Assembly: GCF_018613235.1 (NCBI RefSeq)
Contig: NZ_JAGGQP010000034.1
Span: forward strand, 1 to 64,000
Source of the DNA: Bacillus sp. ISL-41
Lineage (GTDB): Bacteria; Bacillota; Bacilli; Bacillales; Cytobacillaceae
DNA length: 64,000 bases
Direction of reading: 5' to 3'
This document shows positions 53,933 to 63,394 of the stretch, in pieces (the stretch's first letter is position 1; each line of letters starts with the position of its first letter). A program made the position numbers and the translations under genes. The notes beneath the pieces are model-generated. The model had not been told where the DNA came from, searched no databases, and saw only the letters and a program-made list of their open reading frames with translations.

Positions 53933-53935
53933 GGC

Positions 53936-54229
53936 TTACTCCTTTACTTCCAACAAGACTAATTTGAAGGTACCGACCTGTCCGCTTTTATATAGGTTCG
54001 TAACCGAAGTAGAGTATTCAACAATTTGTCCCCTAAAAGCTATGTCTTTAGCAGGAACCTGTACATCAAATTCGCCTTTATATAATAATGTGGTGACATC
54101 ATGATAATCTTCGCTTGTAACGGGAAAATGCACTGCAATTCTCTTTAGTCCGCCAGTATTGTCTATTTCAAAATGACTGATTACGATTGTTCGTCCATCT
54201 AAAATAACTTTGTCAACCAAAATATCCAC
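53936..54229 (-). CDS. DUF3219-family protein (YkvR-like)
   Basis: 97 residues with a beta-rich body: ILDGRTIVISHFEIDNTGGL, YHDVTTLLYKGEFDVQVPAK and YSTSVTNLYKSGQVGTFKLV. This is like B. subtilis YkvR (DUF3219), a protein of unknown function. It lies four bases before the luciferase-like gene on the same strand, so a shared operon is likely. Confidence 0.72.
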   Translation of the reverse strand: MDILVDKVILDGRTIVISHFEIDNTGGLKRIAVHFPVTSEDYHDVTTLLYKGEFDVQVPAKDIAFRGQIVEYSTSVTNLYKSGQVGTFKLVLLEVKE

Positions 54230-54276
54230 TCCCTATATTCTTGCTGAAATACATTTTATCACTCATGAACTACAAA

Positions 54277-54306
54277 TAAAAAATGCCTGCCCTAAGTGGA
54301 CAGGCT
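54277..54306 (-). terminator. hydrolase gene terminator
   Basis: On the minus strand GCCTGTCC pairs with GGCAGGC, with a one-base bulge, then ATTTTTTATTT. Confidence 0.75.
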
Positions 54307-54317
54307 GCTCCGACTCG

Positions 54318-55109
54318 TTATATTTTTGCAAGAAATTCTCTCATCACCTTAACAAGTTTCTCAGGCTGTTCATACATGCTCATATGGCCCGCATTTTGAA
54401 TAACTTTCTTTTCAATATTTTGTCTCGATACAGTAAATGTTTTTTCAGGAGGGATAATTTGGTCCTGTTCACCAGCAATCAGGAGCACAGGAAGTTCCGT
54501 TTCCTCTAACACTTGATTTCGATCTGGTCGATCCTTCATCGCCATCAATGCACTGACAAGCCCTTCCACTTTGGTCATCATGCCGATTTTGACTGTCTCT
54601 TCCATTTCCTTTGCATTCACTTCTGTGTTATCAGGAGAAAATAGCTTCCTGGAAAGTCCTTCGATAAATGGTCCAGCACCCTCTTCCTGGATTTTCTTTG
54701 CATTGTTTTCCCGGGCTTCCTTCGCTTCTTCAGAATCAGGATTAGCCGTGGAGTGTACCAAAGAAAAACCTTTTAAATACTGAGGATATAGCTCGGCAAA
54801 TGCCAGGGTGATATATCCGCCTAGTGAATGACCGTAAAGTGTGACTCTTTCTAACCCTAACTTGTCCAAAAATTCTTTAATTGTACTGGCCATATCCTCA
54901 ATGGAGTTTCTGTCCTTCCCCATTCCTGACTCTCCGTGTCCAGGAAGGTCGAGTGCGATGACTCTATACTCGTTGGCCAAATCGGGAATGATTTTATCCC
55001 AATAGTGCTTGCTGCCGGCAAATCCATGTATGAGGAGAATTGGATCACCTTTGCCTTCATCATAAAAGCTCATTTCCGTGCTTCCAGCTCTTACTTTCTT
55101 TGAGTCCAT
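54318..55109 (-). CDS. alpha/beta hydrolase
   Basis: About 263 residues. The oxyanion stretch is PILLIHGFAGSKHYWDKIIP (HG motif), the second is VIALDLPGHGESG, and the nucleophile serine is in LYGHSLGGYITLAF. A late His in AGHMSMYEQPEKLVKVM completes the triad. It hydrolyses an ester or similar small substrate, which is unknown. ATG 55109 has AAGGGCGGAAGG upstream, whereas ATG 55127 has no ribosome binding site; the former is chosen. Confidence 0.85.
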   Translation of the reverse strand: MDSKKVRAGSTEMSFYDEGKGDPILLIHGFAGSKHYWDKIIPDLANEYRVIALDLPGHGESGMGKDRNSIEDMASTIKEFLDKLGLERVTLYGHSLGGYITLAFAELYPQYLKGFSLVHSTANPDSEEAKEARENNAKKIQEEGAGPFIEGLSRKLFSPDNTEVNAKEMEETVKIGMMTKVEGLVSALMAMKDRPDRNQVLEETELPVLLIAGEQDQIIPPEKTFTVSRQNIEKKVIQNAGHMSMYEQPEKLVKVMREFLAKI

Positions 55110-55263
55110 ATCCTTCCGCCCTTTCATTGAGTTATAGTTATTATATTCCCTGATTCCCGTTTATTAATCTATTGCTGAAATCGATAGGCTGATATTTCCA
55201 CAGCTATAAAGGTGTATTCTCTGTTACAATTTTGAGGTTGATAAAACACAGGAGGATACCCTT

Positions 55264-56412
55264 ATGAAAAAACGTTTCCTGCCTCTGATGGTCATAATCC
55301 TCACCTTCGTGGGCGGTTTTATATCTGGAACACTCTATTCGAATACGAAAAAAAGCAAGACGATCGCTACCAGTACAAAGGCTTCCTATTCAGCCAAAAT
55401 ACCTGGGGTTAAAAAAGAACCACAATGGAAAAAGCAAGAAGCAAAGGTTTTAATCGGCTATGTCCAGGATTTCAGGAAGCCAGAAGAGATTGATTATAAA
55501 AATATGACTCATGTGATTTTTTCCTTCGCGCATCCAGACTCGGATGGCAGCCTGTTAATGAATGGAGATCATTCCGTCAAAAATTTAAGGGCGGTTGTTG
55601 CTAATGCACAAAAGCACGATACGAAGGTCATGCTGGCAATCGGCGGCTGGTACCACATTAATGGCGGGGAATCTTATGACTATTTCAAAGCAGCTATTTC
55701 CAGCTCTGAAACAAGAAAAAAACTAGTTCAAGAGCTTGTAAGTTTTACAGAAAAAGAAAAGCTTGATGGAGTCGATATTGACTTTGAGCATCCTCGCTCT
55801 TCAGAAGATGCCCGCTATCTCGCTTACTTCGCAAAGGAGCTAAGTGAGCAGCTGAAACCAAACGGTAAAGAACTGTCCATCGCTGTAAATGCCAAGGTGC
55901 ACAGCGTGACAGGGACCGAAATTCACTCTGTCGTGTTTGAGCCATCCATGTTCAAGTACTTTGATCATGTCAATTTGATGGCTTATGATGGCCAATGGGA
56001 TGGAGAATATAACGCTGCTAATTTATCTCCTTACTCTTATTCTGCTAATATAGTAGCCTATTGGGCAGCCCTTTTTGACCAGCATGGATTTTCAAGGGAG
56101 AAACTGGTCCTTGGTGTGCCGCTCTATGCACAGCCTGAGGATCCTTCAATCAAACAGGTCTCTTACGAAGCTCTTATCAATCATCACCCTGCTAATACCG
56201 GAAAGGACCAGGTCGAAATGAATGGGACGACCTACCATTATAATGGCCATTCCACATTGAAAAAGAAAACAAGTCTTGCCCTCTCCCAACAGCTGGGAGG
56301 CATGATGCTATGGGAAGCAGGACTGGACGCTAAAGGAAACCATAGTGCCACAGCCTTAATCGCAGGAGAATTAAAGAAGCAAGAAGATACACGTTACTAT
56401 ACGAGGAAATAA
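55264..56412 (+). CDS. secreted GH18-family glycosidase (chitinase/peptidoglycan-like)
   Basis: 382 residues with a signal peptide or anchor (about 6-24) and one GH18 barrel. The catalytic DGVDIDFE gives Asp168, Asp171, Asp173 and Glu175, and the substrate motif MAYDG is near residue 242. The proteins of this family cleave chitin or act on spore cortex and cell-wall glycans (YaaH/SleL type); there is no LysM domain here. AGGAGGATACCC precedes ATG 55264. Confidence 0.88.
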   Translation: MKKRFLPLMVIILTFVGGFISGTLYSNTKKSKTIATSTKASYSAKIPGVKKEPQWKKQEAKVLIGYVQDFRKPEEIDYKNMTHVIFSFAHPDSDGSLLMNGDHSVKNLRAVVANAQKHDTKVMLAIGGWYHINGGESYDYFKAAISSSETRKKLVQELVSFTEKEKLDGVDIDFEHPRSSEDARYLAYFAKELSEQLKPNGKELSIAVNAKVHSVTGTEIHSVVFEPSMFKYFDHVNLMAYDGQWDGEYNAANLSPYSYSANIVAYWAALFDQHGFSREKLVLGVPLYAQPEDPSIKQVSYEALINHHPANTGKDQVEMNGTTYHYNGHSTLKKKTSLALSQQLGGMMLWEAGLDAKGNHSATALIAGELKKQEDTRYYTRK

Positions 56413-56415
56413 AAT

Positions 56416-56445
56416 GAGGAAGCCGCAGTTGGCTTCCTTTTCTTT
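56416..56445 (+). terminator. GH18 gene terminator
   Basis: AGGAAGCC pairs with GGCTTCCT around GCAGTT, followed by TTTCTTT. Confidence 0.85.
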
Positions 56446-56528
56446 ATGGTTCATAGTCCTGTAGGACACCGTTTAGTTACTGCATGAATAAGTTAGCAGT
56501 AAAGAACTATACGGTGGTGAACTGATGA

Positions 56529-58592
56529 ATGAGATTACCAACTATTTTGTCCGGACCTATTATTAGAAGGGTCGACCCTTCATCTGTATATATCTGGATT
56601 GCTTTAAGCATACAGGTAGAAATCGACGCTCAAATTTTCCAGATCGAGTATAGTGCTGGCGAAAAGTATCAATATATTCCTTTACAGACACACACTGAGG
56701 CAAACACCTTCAAAGCAGGTGAAAATCTATATATTTATTTGCTTAGGATATCCCCTGATGATTTACATTTTCCTCCTTGCACTCTCCTCGGTTATGATTT
56801 GTTTTTTAAAAAAGGGCGAAAAGTACGTACTCTAGACAGTTATAATCTGCTGGATCCTGAAAATCCACGTTCAATTGTATACGGAAATCTTAAGTATCCT
56901 TCGTTTACAATAAACCATGAAAGCGAGCCTGATAACTTGCTGTATGGCTCTTGCCGAAAGCCGCATGGACAGGGCGATGATGCCTTTTTTGCAGCAGATG
57001 TGCTGGTTGAGAACAAACATCTTAATCTTACAGAAAGGCCCAATGCTTTATTTTTAATGGGAGATCAGATTTATGCTGATGATGTTGCTGATCCGCTCCT
57101 TCCCATCATAACGGAACTTGGAAAGGAATTGGTCGGTGACAGTGAAAGGGATAAATTGAACGAACTGATCCCAAAAAATTTAATTCCCAGACTACACCAG
57201 GTGAATGGAAGGCAATTCTTGATTGAACACCTTGCCAATTTTTCAACAAGGAAAGGTGATAACCATCTGATTGCTTTTGGTGAATATGCTGCTATGTATT
57301 TATTCAGCTGGAGCCCGGAAATTTGGGATTATATCCATGAGAATGAGCTCCTCCTTTCTTTTCAACAGTTAAAAAAAAGAGAGAAACTACACCTTAAATT
57401 GGAAAATGATAAGAAAAGAAAAAAAGAATTATCCAGGCTGGAAGCAAGGTATGAGGAACAAATGGATAATGTGAGGGATTTTGTTGTCTCACTGTCTGCG
57501 GCCAGACGCTTAATGGCAAACACGCCAACTTATATGATCTTTGATGATCACGACATGACAGATGATTGGAACATATCCCATAAGTGGACTTCTGCTGTAA
57601 GTGATTCCTCTTTAGGAAAGTATATTATCGGTAACGGACTTGCTGCCTACTGGCTATTCCAGGGTTGGGGCAATGAACCTGATAACTTTGACCGTGAATT
57701 TGCCAAGGAAGTTAAGAGCTATTTAACATCATCCAGCATTGATTCCGCTGCCAATAAGAATGGCTTGAATCATCTTTGGGACTTTCATTCCTGGCATTTC
57801 ATTGCTCCAACAAATCCAAAAACTGTTTTTCTAGATACAAGGACCCAACGGGAGTTCGACCCAAGACCGGAGGCAGTTAAACTGGGCAGCTTGATCGAAG
57901 AAACAACACGCACGCCGCTATTGATCAGTGAGGCAGGCTGGGAAAATATAAGCCAAAAATTGCTTCAGAGCGGCTGGAGAAGCCAAACGCCCCTGAATAT
58001 CGTATCTCCAACCCCTTTTTACGGGATGGGATTGGTTGAATCCTTTCTCCATAAATACGTATATCCATTCAAAGTTTTAGGCTTCCCTGTCCAGACAACC
58101 TTTGACTTTGATGGATGGAAGTACAATGGTAAAGGATTTCATGCATTTATTTCACAAGTGGCCAACTGGGATCCGGCGTATTCTATTTTGCTTTCCGGAG
58201 ATGTCCACTTCTCATCATCCGTGAAATCGAATGTCCAGTTTCATTCCGGAGGAAAACAATCATTCTACCAATTTACAAGCAGCCCTATTCATAATGAGAG
58301 CTTTACCGGATTATGGGGAGTTTTAATGAAGTCAGTGCTCTGGTTTAACGCTAGCAAACGGAAAGACCAGTCTCTTTACCGCAGCTGTGGGGAAACTTAC
58401 AACCTCACGCTTGAAAAAAGTGATGTGAATCCCAAAGAACAGCTTTTATGGGAAGAAAGTATTCAGTATTATTCATTCGAAGATGGCAGCATTGCCGAAA
58501 CGAAAAACTCTATCGGATACCTGAAGGTTGAGAAAAACAGACTTGAAAATACCTTACTCAGGACTGTGGATTACGGTGAAAATGTGGAATAA
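56529..58592 (+). CDS. PhoD-like metallophosphatase
   Basis: 687 residues. The metal-binding blocks are GSCRKPHGQGDDAFFAAD (about 139-156), MGDQIYADDVADPLLP (about 176-191), FDDHDMTDDWNISHKW (about 337-352) and LLSGDVHFSSS (about 555). This is the PhoD/alkaline-phosphatase-D fold with a calcium and iron centre, but there is no Tat or Sec signal, so it is likely cytoplasmic and may act on something other than secreted phosphodiesters. A coiled-coil insert (about 275-320) is rich in Lys and Glu. The start is ATG 56529 after GGTGGTGAAC. Confidence 0.85.
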   Translation: MRLPTILSGPIIRRVDPSSVYIWIALSIQVEIDAQIFQIEYSAGEKYQYIPLQTHTEANTFKAGENLYIYLLRISPDDLHFPPCTLLGYDLFFKKGRKVRTLDSYNLLDPENPRSIVYGNLKYPSFTINHESEPDNLLYGSCRKPHGQGDDAFFAADVLVENKHLNLTERPNALFLMGDQIYADDVADPLLPIITELGKELVGDSERDKLNELIPKNLIPRLHQVNGRQFLIEHLANFSTRKGDNHLIAFGEYAAMYLFSWSPEIWDYIHENELLLSFQQLKKREKLHLKLENDKKRKKELSRLEARYEEQMDNVRDFVVSLSAARRLMANTPTYMIFDDHDMTDDWNISHKWTSAVSDSSLGKYIIGNGLAAYWLFQGWGNEPDNFDREFAKEVKSYLTSSSIDSAANKNGLNHLWDFHSWHFIAPTNPKTVFLDTRTQREFDPRPEAVKLGSLIEETTRTPLLISEAGWENISQKLLQSGWRSQTPLNIVSPTPFYGMGLVESFLHKYVYPFKVLGFPVQTTFDFDGWKYNGKGFHAFISQVANWDPAYSILLSGDVHFSSSVKSNVQFHSGGKQSFYQFTSSPIHNESFTGLWGVLMKSVLWFNASKRKDQSLYRSCGETYNLTLEKSDVNPKEQLLWEESIQYYSFEDGSIAETKNSIGYLKVEKNRLENTLLRTVDYGENVE

Positions 58593-58679
58593 ACTTAAAA
58601 AAGGGTAATCCTTATAGAAAAAGTGATTTATTGTGTGTCTCAAATCCAAAATTCAGAAGCATAAAATCGTATTTTAACG

Positions 58680-58712
58680 CGAAATAACCCAGGGGGGTGC
58701 CTCTGGGTTATT
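58680..58712. terminator. bidirectional terminator
   Basis: AAATAACCCAG pairs with CTGGGTTATTT around GGGGGGTGCCT; T on both sides. Confidence 0.85.
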
Positions 58713-58746
58713 TAAATATAAATTTATAAATACATGGATGATCGAA

Positions 58747-59016
58747 TTAAGTGTTGATCTCTTCAAACTCTTTAATCTTCTCAAGCTTTTCTACGAGCAC
58801 CACGCACTTTCGGTCTCCAATTTCATAGATATACATTTTATGCCCGTTTTCTTTAAGGAGCTTCTTGAATTGGATTTCGCCGGATAAGTCATATCCATTC
58901 GCCAAGTCAGTAATTTTCTTCAGTATTTGCTCCCTGGTGGGTTCGTTAGTAGAGGCTATTTTAATAGGTATTGGTATTCCCTTGATTTTAAAGGTAACAA
59001 GGATGACGCTATCCAA
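58747..59016 (-). CDS. small protein, function unknown
   Basis: About 89 residues: MDSVILVTFKIKGIPIPIKI, then a charged helical middle and MYIYEIGDRKCVVLVEKLEK. The start chosen is TTG 59016, nine bases after GGAAGGAG; TTG 59025 touches that site. No membrane segment. No known family recognised. Confidence 0.62.
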   Translation of the reverse strand: MDSVILVTFKIKGIPIPIKIASTNEPTREQILKKITDLANGYDLSGEIQFKKLLKENGHKMYIYEIGDRKCVVLVEKLEKIKEFEEINT

Positions 59017-59115
59017 TGGAATCAACTCCTTCCAAAAAACAATTCGACAAACTCGTTTGATTTCCTTCTATTTACAACTTTTTTACGTGAACATGCTTGC
59101 CTACTACTAATAATA

Positions 59116-59146
59116 CCAAAAAAAGAGAAAGGATTAACCTTTCTCC
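59116..59146 (-). terminator. DUF1292 gene terminator
   Basis: On the minus strand GAGAAAGG pairs with CCTTTCTC around TTAAT and is followed by seven or more T. Confidence 0.85.
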
Positions 59147-59152
59147 TGCTCG

Positions 59153-59422
59153 CTATTCTTCTTCATTCAGCATTTCATCAAACGCGGAAGAAACTTTTTC
59201 GAATTCTTCATCCGAATCAATTGCAGCTAAGTCTCCATCTTCATCCACTTTTAAGAAAAAGATATCGATATCTTCGTCCGTTTCTGTTTGAAGATCCTCT
59301 ACGAAGCTTACCGCTGCATAGTCAGTGCCCTCTATTGTCACAGTCCCAATAACCTCTACCTCTTGCTCCGCATCATTTTCATCACTTATTGTGAATACTT
59401 CACCAACTTCAAATTTTTCCAT
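59153..59422 (-). CDS. DUF1292-family acidic protein
   Basis: 89 residues, strongly acidic, with the DUF1292 (YrzB-like) pattern: FEVGEVFTISDENDAEQEVE, GTDYAAVSFVED, then DIFFLKVDEDGDLAAIDSDE. B. subtilis YrzB lies beside yrrK and yrzL; this is a separate paralog. No function is known. ACAGGAGGTAC precedes ATG 59422. Confidence 0.85.
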   Translation of the reverse strand: MEKFEVGEVFTISDENDAEQEVEVIGTVTIEGTDYAAVSFVEDLQTETDEDIDIFFLKVDEDGDLAAIDSDEEFEKVSSAFDEMLNEEE

Positions 59423-59529
59423 CGAAAGTACCTCCTGTCTTTTTTTTACACAGCATAGTATCTCAAAACTATGTAAACCACATACTGTTTAAGCCTAAGT
59501 TAAAAAGAAATTTTTAGCCAGTATAAAGC

Positions 59530-60444
59530 CTATTTACCCGATAAAAAAGATGCTATTTTATCTTTATTATCTTGAAAAACCTGCCGTCCCAGATTCTTGA
59601 GTTCCGCCATATTAGTAAAATCATCAAAAGGTACTTCTTCTGAAAGTTCTGTATTTAGCCGGAGATAATGATCGCTTAGCAAAAGCCGGCAGTGATAAGA
59701 AACTGATTCAGAGGATAAATCCATAGCCAGATCCAATAATTTTGGGGTAACCTTTAAAGTTGGAAAATGGAAAGGCAGCCATTGCCGGATGCCCCAGTAC
59801 TTTTCCTCCCCTATGGAAAAATCGATATTCTGTTGGCCAGTTCCTATCGACAGGATATGGATGTCAGCCAAGTCAGTTTTAAAGTGGTGCAAAGCTTCCG
59901 TCACACAAACCAAAGATGGATTATTTGCCCAAAGTCCTCCATCGATTGATAAATATTGATTGTTTACATTGTTGGGTGGAAAGTAGATTGGCGCTGAACA
60001 AGACGATAGTACAGCATCCCACAACTTTATCGATAATTCATTTTCGGACGAGTAACCAAAATCCGTTCGATGGATATAAGGTTTCCCATGTGTTATATCA
60101 ACAGCGGGTATCAACAAAGGCTTTTCGATATCGCCAAGAGTAATTTCCTTGAAGGCCTGTTTTAAAAGCCGGCGTAAATACCTGTCACTATAAACACTCT
60201 TGAAAAGACCGATTTTAGATTTTCTCACAAAAATCTTCTTGCCATAAGTCTCGTACCTGCCCATCACCTCTTCCATAGATGTGTTCAAAGCAGCTGAAGC
60301 AGCAATGATTGATCCTGTACTTGTACCTGAGATCACATCAAAGAGTTCACCCACAGGCTTTCCAAACTCTTCCTCTATCGCTTGCAGGATAGCAATCGGG
60401 AAAATGCCTCTTATACCGCCCCCATCGATGCATAACATTTTCAT
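59530..60444 (-). CDS. patatin-like phospholipase (CapV-like)
   Basis: 304 residues. The oxyanion glycines CIDGGGIRGIFPIAIL (5-20), nucleophile Ser42 in GTSTGS and Asp168 in SIDGGLWANNP make the patatin dyad. The compact form with this glycine motif is that of CapV, the phospholipase effector of CBASS anti-phage systems, which degrades membrane lipids when bound by cyclic nucleotides. No cyclase gene is adjacent, so stand-alone activity is possible. The start chosen is ATG 60444 after GGGGGAATTTC. Confidence 0.85.
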   Translation of the reverse strand: MKMLCIDGGGIRGIFPIAILQAIEEEFGKPVGELFDVISGTSTGSIIAASAALNTSMEEVMGRYETYGKKIFVRKSKIGLFKSVYSDRYLRRLLKQAFKEITLGDIEKPLLIPAVDITHGKPYIHRTDFGYSSENELSIKLWDAVLSSCSAPIYFPPNNVNNQYLSIDGGLWANNPSLVCVTEALHHFKTDLADIHILSIGTGQQNIDFSIGEEKYWGIRQWLPFHFPTLKVTPKLLDLAMDLSSESVSYHCRLLLSDHYLRLNTELSEEVPFDDFTNMAELKNLGRQVFQDNKDKIASFLSGK

Positions 60445-60518
60445 GAAATTCCCCCGATTCTTCCTTAATGCTCTCATTCTTCCCATTCCACCGGGACAAT
60501 ATAATCAAACAAATTAGT

Positions 60519-60555
60519 CAAAAAGAAGAGCTGCCCTTTAAAAGGCAGCTCTCCC
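60519..60555 (-). terminator. AGCS symporter gene terminator
   Basis: On the minus strand AGAGCTGCC pairs with GGCAGCTCT around TTTTAAAG, followed by TCTTTTTG. Confidence 0.85.
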
Positions 60556-60567
60556 TAACAGACAATA

Positions 60568-62028
60568 TTAAGAAACTTTTTCCTTATCATGGTTGAAGGA
60601 ATATTCTTCTTCCCAGTATTCAGCATTTTTGATGCCGAGTTTTTTGGAATTGAAGACTGGATCAAGTCCTTGTTTTTTCTGTTCCTCATAATCCTTCAAG
60701 GCAATCAATGCTGGTTTCGCGAGCAGGACAATGGCTATGAGGTTGAGCCATACCATCAATCCAAGGCCGGCATCACCAAGAGCCCATGCGAGTGAAGCTT
60801 CTTTCACTGCTCCGTAAAAAGTTGCTCCGAGGATGACAACTTTCAGGATAAACATTGGCACCTTGCCGTTTCTTCCTCTAAGAAGATAAGCAATATTTGT
60901 CTCAGCCATATAATAGTATGCCATGATTGTTGTGAAAGCGAAGAAGAAAAGTGCTACAGCGACGAATTCAGCACCGAAGCCAGGAAGAACCGCATCTACT
61001 GCAGCCTGTGTATATCCTGGACCTGCTTCCACGCCTTTTAGGTTTTCGACAATGAATGCCCCGTCAGCACCAACCGTGTTGAACATTCCAGTGAATAGGA
61101 TCATGAATGCTGTAGCGGAACAAACGAATAAAGTGTCGATATAAACAGAGAATGCCTGGACCAGGCCTTGTTTAGCCGGGTGTGATACTTCAGCAGCAGC
61201 AGCTGCGTGAGGCCCTGTACCCTGACCTGCTTCATTGGAATAGATACCGCGTTTTACACCCCATGCAATCGCGCTGCCTAGAATACCTCCAAACATTGAG
61301 TCAGCACCGAATGCACTTTTGAAGATTAAAGCGAACACCGCAGGAACTTCTGAGATATTCATTCCAATGATGACGAGGGCGACAAGGATGTATCCGACAG
61401 CCATGAAAGGAACGGTATATTGCGCGACAGTTGCAATCCTTTTAACGCCTCCGAAAATGATTAATGCCAAAAGTGCGATCACGACAGCTCCTGTCACTGT
61501 CTTGCTAACGCCAAATGCGTTCTCAAGACCAAGTGCGATTGAGTTGGACTGAATTCCTGGCATCAGCAGTGACATTGCCAGCAAGGCAGCTATGGCAAAA
61601 GCAATGGCAAACCACTTGATACCAAGCCCTTTTTCGATGTAATACGCCGGACCGCCTCGATAAAGACCATCTTGTTTTACTTTGTAGATCTGGGCTAAAG
61701 TCGATTCTACGAACGCACTTCCTGCCCCGATAAATGCAATTGTCCACATCCAGAAAACCGCACCAGGACCACCCATCGCGATAGCAGTGGCAGTTCCTGC
61801 AATGTTACCAGTTCCTACACGGCCGGATAAAGCGATAGATAAGGCCTGAAAAGATGAAACACCCGCGTCGGAACTTCTTCCAGTGAACATAAGTTTAACC
61901 ATGTCCTTCAATAATCTGACTTGCAAAAAACGTGTGAGGATCGAGAAGAGTAAACCGATTCCAAGAATGATATAAATAACCGGGTTGCTCCAAAGAATCC
62001 CATTGAGCCAAGATACAAAAGCTTCCAA
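60568..62028 (-). CDS. AGCS-family sodium/alanine symporter
   Basis: 486 residues, about 10-11 membrane segments. SGRVGTGNIAGTATAIAMGG (about 70-89), the MWTIAFIGAGSAFVESTLAQ segment and SNEAGQGTGPHAAAAA are the AGCS motifs. It imports alanine, glycine or glutamine with sodium. It is a paralog of alsT at 33572 but clearly a different branch. AGGGGGATTC precedes ATG 62028. Confidence 0.9.
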   Translation of the reverse strand: MEAFVSWLNGILWSNPVIYIILGIGLLFSILTRFLQVRLLKDMVKLMFTGRSSDAGVSSFQALSIALSGRVGTGNIAGTATAIAMGGPGAVFWMWTIAFIGAGSAFVESTLAQIYKVKQDGLYRGGPAYYIEKGLGIKWFAIAFAIAALLAMSLLMPGIQSNSIALGLENAFGVSKTVTGAVVIALLALIIFGGVKRIATVAQYTVPFMAVGYILVALVIIGMNISEVPAVFALIFKSAFGADSMFGGILGSAIAWGVKRGIYSNEAGQGTGPHAAAAAEVSHPAKQGLVQAFSVYIDTLFVCSATAFMILFTGMFNTVGADGAFIVENLKGVEAGPGYTQAAVDAVLPGFGAEFVAVALFFFAFTTIMAYYYMAETNIAYLLRGRNGKVPMFILKVVILGATFYGAVKEASLAWALGDAGLGLMVWLNLIAIVLLAKPALIALKDYEEQKKQGLDPVFNSKKLGIKNAEYWEEEYSFNHDKEKVS

Positions 62029-62174
62029 ATGAATCCCCCTTTACAAAATTAATTTCTTGCTATTTTGAATTATAAGATAATTTAGGTTAAAGGACAATCA
62101 AAATGTGATATTTAACAGGAAACATTTTCTTAAAACTGTGTTCAAACACGATATTGTGCGTTAGTTTACTGTTG

Positions 62175-62310
62175 TCCTGCAAACCAGGCTGTAATTGCCT
62201 TTTTGTTCAGACAGGTTTTGGCTATTTGCTGAAAAGCTGTCTTAAGTCGCCCTATGTTCAGCCAGGTTTTGGCTGATTCCCTCCAAACCTGTCTAATGTT
62301 TGCCTTATCC
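62175..62310. repeat. imperfect ~51-bp tandem repeats
   Basis: GTTCAGACAGGTTTTGGCT at 62205 and GTTCAGCCAGGTTTTGGCT at 62256 are 51 bp apart. Their tails match at lower identity: CTGAAAAGCTGTCTTAAGT and CTCCAAACCTGTCTAATGT. A partial earlier copy (CTGCAAACCAGGCTGTAATT) precedes them. The dyad CAGACAGGTTTTGG with CCAAACCTGTCT resembles the dyad of the 52-bp array at the window start. Confidence 0.7.
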
Positions 62311-62321
62311 ATTAATTAAAC

Positions 62322-62356
62322 CAAAAAAGCGAGAGACGACTGTCCCCCGCTCATTC
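62322..62356 (-). terminator. dimethylargininase gene terminator
   Basis: On the minus strand AGCGGGGGAC pairs with GTCTCTCGCT with two G-T pairs, then TTTTTT. Confidence 0.8.
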
Positions 62357-62365
62357 CATCAAGTT

Positions 62366-63232
62366 TTAATGCTCACTCTTCTCCCTCATAATCGGAAGTG
62401 TGCAGCATCTGAACGAACCACCAGATTTGATGATTTCTGTTATATCCACTTCAATAACTTCAAATCCTTTGCTTCGAAGCTGTTCATTAACGCCTTTATT
62501 TACAGGCAAGCTCAAAATTCTCTTGTTTCCGATACCCAGCACATTTGTTCCAAGCGTAAATTGTTCATCCTCACTCACATCAATCAAATCATATCTTGAA
62601 CTGAACAGTTTAATATCCTCATCTGTCAATGCAGGTCGATAAATTAGTGCAACTTCCGGGGAAACGACATTGAAGACACAGTCAAGGTGCAAATACTCTG
62701 CTTTAAACGGAATAGCTTTAACTTCAAAGGTCGGAAGCAGTCCTTGCAGGTGATCTGCTGCTTGTTGGTTGGTCCGGTTGCTCAAGCCTACATATACTGT
62801 GTCTTGATCGATGACTACATCCCCGCCTTCGATCTGATCACCGATTAAATTATAGTAGGAGATTCCTTCATCTTCGAGCCACTGTTTCAGGACATCCTCC
62901 TCGCCCTTTCGCACATCGCTGGCCATATCCGCAACAAATACCGTTTGGCCGAGGGTAAACCCGATATCCCTTGTAAAGACTTGCTCCGGATATTTTTTGT
63001 GATATGGAAGCAGGATTACCTCGATGCCGTAATTTTTCAATGTATTCACAAATTCATTGTGCTGTTTCAAGGCAACTTCTATATGTATACCTTCATCCTT
63101 GAAGTGTTTCTGGGTTTCATTTATTACTTCGCGTATTGTCATATACTGTGGCTGACAAAGAATGACTTTCTTAAGTACGTCATATTCATTTATGACATAC
63201 CCTCTATTTTCGGGTTGCATATTTTGTTCCAT
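62366..63232 (-). CDS. dimethylarginine dimethylaminohydrolase-like hydrolase
   Basis: 289 residues, the amidinotransferase/DDAH fold. VLKKVILCQPQYMTI, VFTRDIGFTLGQTVFVADMA and DQIEGGDVVIDQDTVYVGLS mark the barrel, and SGGSFRCCTLPI (about 271-282) holds the catalytic Cys. B. subtilis YkgA is of this type. It would release dimethylamine or ammonia from methylarginine or a related guanidino compound; the physiological substrate is not known. The start chosen is ATG 63232, seven bases after AGGAGG; earlier in-frame ATGs overlap or precede that site. Confidence 0.85.
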   Translation of the reverse strand: MEQNMQPENRGYVINEYDVLKKVILCQPQYMTIREVINETQKHFKDEGIHIEVALKQHNEFVNTLKNYGIEVILLPYHKKYPEQVFTRDIGFTLGQTVFVADMASDVRKGEEDVLKQWLEDEGISYYNLIGDQIEGGDVVIDQDTVYVGLSNRTNQQAADHLQGLLPTFEVKAIPFKAEYLHLDCVFNVVSPEVALIYRPALTDEDIKLFSSRYDLIDVSEDEQFTLGTNVLGIGNKRILSLPVNKGVNEQLRSKGFEVIEVDITEIIKSGGSFRCCTLPIMREKSEH

Positions 63233-63394
63233 CCTCATTCCTCCTAATGAACAAATCATTATAGTTTTTCCGGATTTCACTTGAAACATTACTTCACTTT
63301 GAAAAATCCTGTCAGATATCCTGACGAAGCTGCTGACTTTTTAGCAGGAATTCTTTACGATTGAAAAAATGTTCCACAAATCGAGGAGATGAAT

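Noticed and set aside
59530-60444. A full CBASS system
   Set aside because: Only the effector-like patatin is present; no cyclase, E1/E2 or HORMA gene lies nearby.
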